From NCBI GenBank assembly GCA_036558305.1, contig DATBFX010000533.1, positions 1 to 13,919 on the forward strand: a DNA stretch of 13,919 nt. Reading direction: 5' to 3'. The stretch's first letter is position 1. Every line of letters starts with the position of its first letter. The notes beneath the pieces were generated by a model. It was not told the origin of the DNA and ran no database searches. It worked only from the letters and a program-made list of their open reading frames with translations. A program made the position numbers and the translations under genes. Shown one piece after another: positions 12,524-13,919 of this stretch. Origin of the DNA: DATBFX01 sp036558305 (lineage in GTDB: Bacteria; Chloroflexota; Chloroflexia; Thermomicrobiales; UBA6265).

Positions 12524-13919
12524 GGGTCGAGGTCGAACGTCCGGCGATAGCGGGGGACACGGTCGTCTTCCGCTGGACGCAGTCGGAACCGAACCCGTAC
12601 CAGTACGAAAACTCGTTCTTTCTCCGCTACGAGGGAATCGACCTGACCCGGTTCTCGGTGCAGCTCTTCTACGAAGTGTTTCTCGGTCTGCAACTCAGGG
12701 TCTTCGCCGGCTACGGCAGAGCCGTCGAACTCGTCTTCCCGGAACCGGTGCCGTATCCCGTGTTCGCCTTCTGGCAAGCCTACCACCAGGCCGATCGGGT
12801 CACGATGACGCCCGTTGCCGAAACCGCCTCCTACTCTCCCTGGGCGTCGTCTCGATCGCCTCGGCACGACCGGCGCCCAAACGGGGTGTTCTTCGGCGGC
12901 GGCAAGGACAGCACGCTCGCCGCGTGCCTCCTGTCCGAGCTCTACGGTGCGGATTCGGTGGTGATGCTGCAATTCGTTCACCCGTTCCGGCGCGGCGATG
13001 CCAAGATGGACCAAACCACCAGGCGCCAGGAAGAGCTCATGCTGCGGCCCGCGCGGGAAACGCTGAAGGTGGCGACGCAACTTGCCTGGACGGATTACCT
13101 CGCCCAACTGCGGTTCGAGGGAGAGGGACGACGCGTTCGGCCCAATCTGGAACTCTACACGGCCGGGCTCCTGCCCGCGCTCCTCGACTGGGGTGTTGCC
13201 GTTTGCACGCCGGGTTTGCCGCGGACGGCCTACCACGTGACGAAGGGAGCGGACGGTCGGTACGTGTTCCGGTATGCGAAGTCGCGTCCGGAGATGCTGG
13301 CAACGCAGAGCCGGCACTACCATGAGGTCATGGGCGCGGACATCGCCTTGACCAACATCATCTTTCTGTTCACGACGTTGATGGATTTCCGGTTGTTGGC
13401 CGAGCGCTATCCACACGCGCTCAAGCAGATCGTGATGTGCGTCGCGGCCCGGCCGGAGGAACGCTGGTGCTACCAATGCCGGAAGTGCGCCGAGTACGCC
13501 TTCCTCAGTCTGAGCTGCGGCGTCGTCGATCCCGACTTCGACTACGATCGCTTCCTCGCGAGATCGCAGTACATGACCAAGATGATGACGTACGCGATGA
13601 GCGGGGTCGAGTTGTCGGTCTACGGCAACGCGCCCTGGTACCCGGGGATGTCGGCGGGGACCCACTACCTGACCTTCTGCCACGTCTTCGCCCGCATCGA
13701 CCCGGACGTGGTCGCCGGCCGGCTCGGTCCCGAGGCCAAGGCCAACCTGACGATCGCCAAGGCGCTCTTCGGCAACCGGCTCTTCCCAAGCGTCGAACTC
13801 CTCTCGACCAGGACCGTCGACCTGATCGGCACCGACGTGGCGCGGGCCGTCGCGCGGATCGCCGCCGAGCACTTCGAGGTCGTGGAGGACCTGCCCGGCC
13901 CCTTCATGAACGGCAACCA
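12520..13919 (+). CDS. MurL-like PP-loop protein, 3' end outside window
   Basis: The frame is open for 466 codons from ATG 12520 to the window edge with no stop. Two motifs mark it: the PP-loop FFGGGKDST (GGGKDS at residues 126-131) and the Cys cluster RWCYQCRKCAEYAFLSL (Cys317, Cys320, Cys323). From memory, UDP-MurNAc-L-Ala-L-Glu epimerase MurL has the same pair: GGGKDS, then WCxxCxKC with FxxLxL. MurL activates the glutamate carboxylate with ATP and inverts its alpha carbon. MurL is about 450 residues, so only a short end may be missing. The N-terminal FFLRYEGIDLTRF and QLFYEVFLGLQLRVF regions fit its preceding beta/alpha part less clearly. Its start overlaps the epimerase stop (ATGA) and it has its own ribosome-binding site. 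Next to glycan genes and without a visible MurD, it may work on another amino-acyl or uronate carboxylate. The family call is firm, the substrate is not. Confidence 0.8.
   Translation, partial: MRVEVERPAIAGDTVVFRWTQSEPNPYQYENSFFLRYEGIDLTRFSVQLFYEVFLGLQLRVFAGYGRAVELVFPEPVPYPVFAFWQAYHQADRVTMTPVAETASYSPWASSRSPRHDRRPNGVFFGGGKDSTLAACLLSELYGADSVVMLQFVHPFRRGDAKMDQTTRRQEELMLRPARETLKVATQLAWTDYLAQLRFEGEGRRVRPNLELYTAGLLPALLDWGVAVCTPGLPRTAYHVTKGADGRYVFRYAKSRPEMLATQSRHYHEVMGADIALTNIIFLFTTLMDFRLLAERYPHALKQIVMCVAARPEERWCYQCRKCAEYAFLSLSCGVVDPDFDYDRFLARSQYMTKMMTYAMSGVELSVYGNAPWYPGMSAGTHYLTFCHVFARIDPDVVAGRLGPEAKANLTIAKALFGNRLFPSVELLSTRTVDLIGTDVARAVARIAAEHFEVVEDLPGPFMNGN

Overview
This GC-rich window (third codon positions almost always G or C) holds eight forward-strand protein genes and no recognisable RNA gene, IS element, CRISPR array or phage gene. 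Every real gene is on the + strand. Three features point, moderately, to a Chloroflexota-type bacterium, perhaps Thermomicrobia/Sphaerobacter-like. These are intergenic palindromes of the GTAGGGGnGG type, a Tat-exported amidase ending in a Pro/Thr/Glu tail, and the GC-rich codon use. The assignment is inference; no marker gene is present.

Layout: (1) start to 1337, the C-terminal part of a GT4 glycosyltransferase fused to a SAM methyltransferase, cut by the window edge. (2) 1360-2745 and 3079-4446, two close tandem paralogues of an asparagine-synthase-like PP-loop protein that lacks the N-terminal nucleophilic Cys. They are separated by a 314-base gap with a large palindrome, a promoter-like hexamer and a structured leader. 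(3) A second palindrome, then 4633-6159, a more canonical asparagine-synthase-like protein, also without the glutaminase Cys. (4) 6432-8858, a Tat-exported zinc amidase (PGRP/Amidase_2 fold) with SH3-like and Ig-like repeats. (5) A strong stem-loop, then a three-gene run joined by ATGA overlaps: a full-length GT4-methyltransferase fusion (9075-11381), a non-hydrolysing UDP-GlcNAc 2-epimerase (11378-12523), and a MurL-like PP-loop protein (12520 to the window end, incomplete).

Taken together this reads as part of a cell-envelope or exopolysaccharide locus. The epimerase would supply UDP-ManNAc, the GT4 enzymes would transfer sugars, and their fused methyltransferase domains may methylate the product. 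The four PP-loop ATP pyrophosphatase-type proteins would activate carboxylates by adenylation, for amidation or, in the MurL-like case, epimerisation. The amidase would act on peptidoglycan outside the membrane. The notable feature is this density of PP-loop enzymes, including a tandem pair in which one copy has lost the signature Ser and shows a one-base discord between its ribosome-binding site and its reading frame. The joint pathway is inference; each family call rests on visible motifs.
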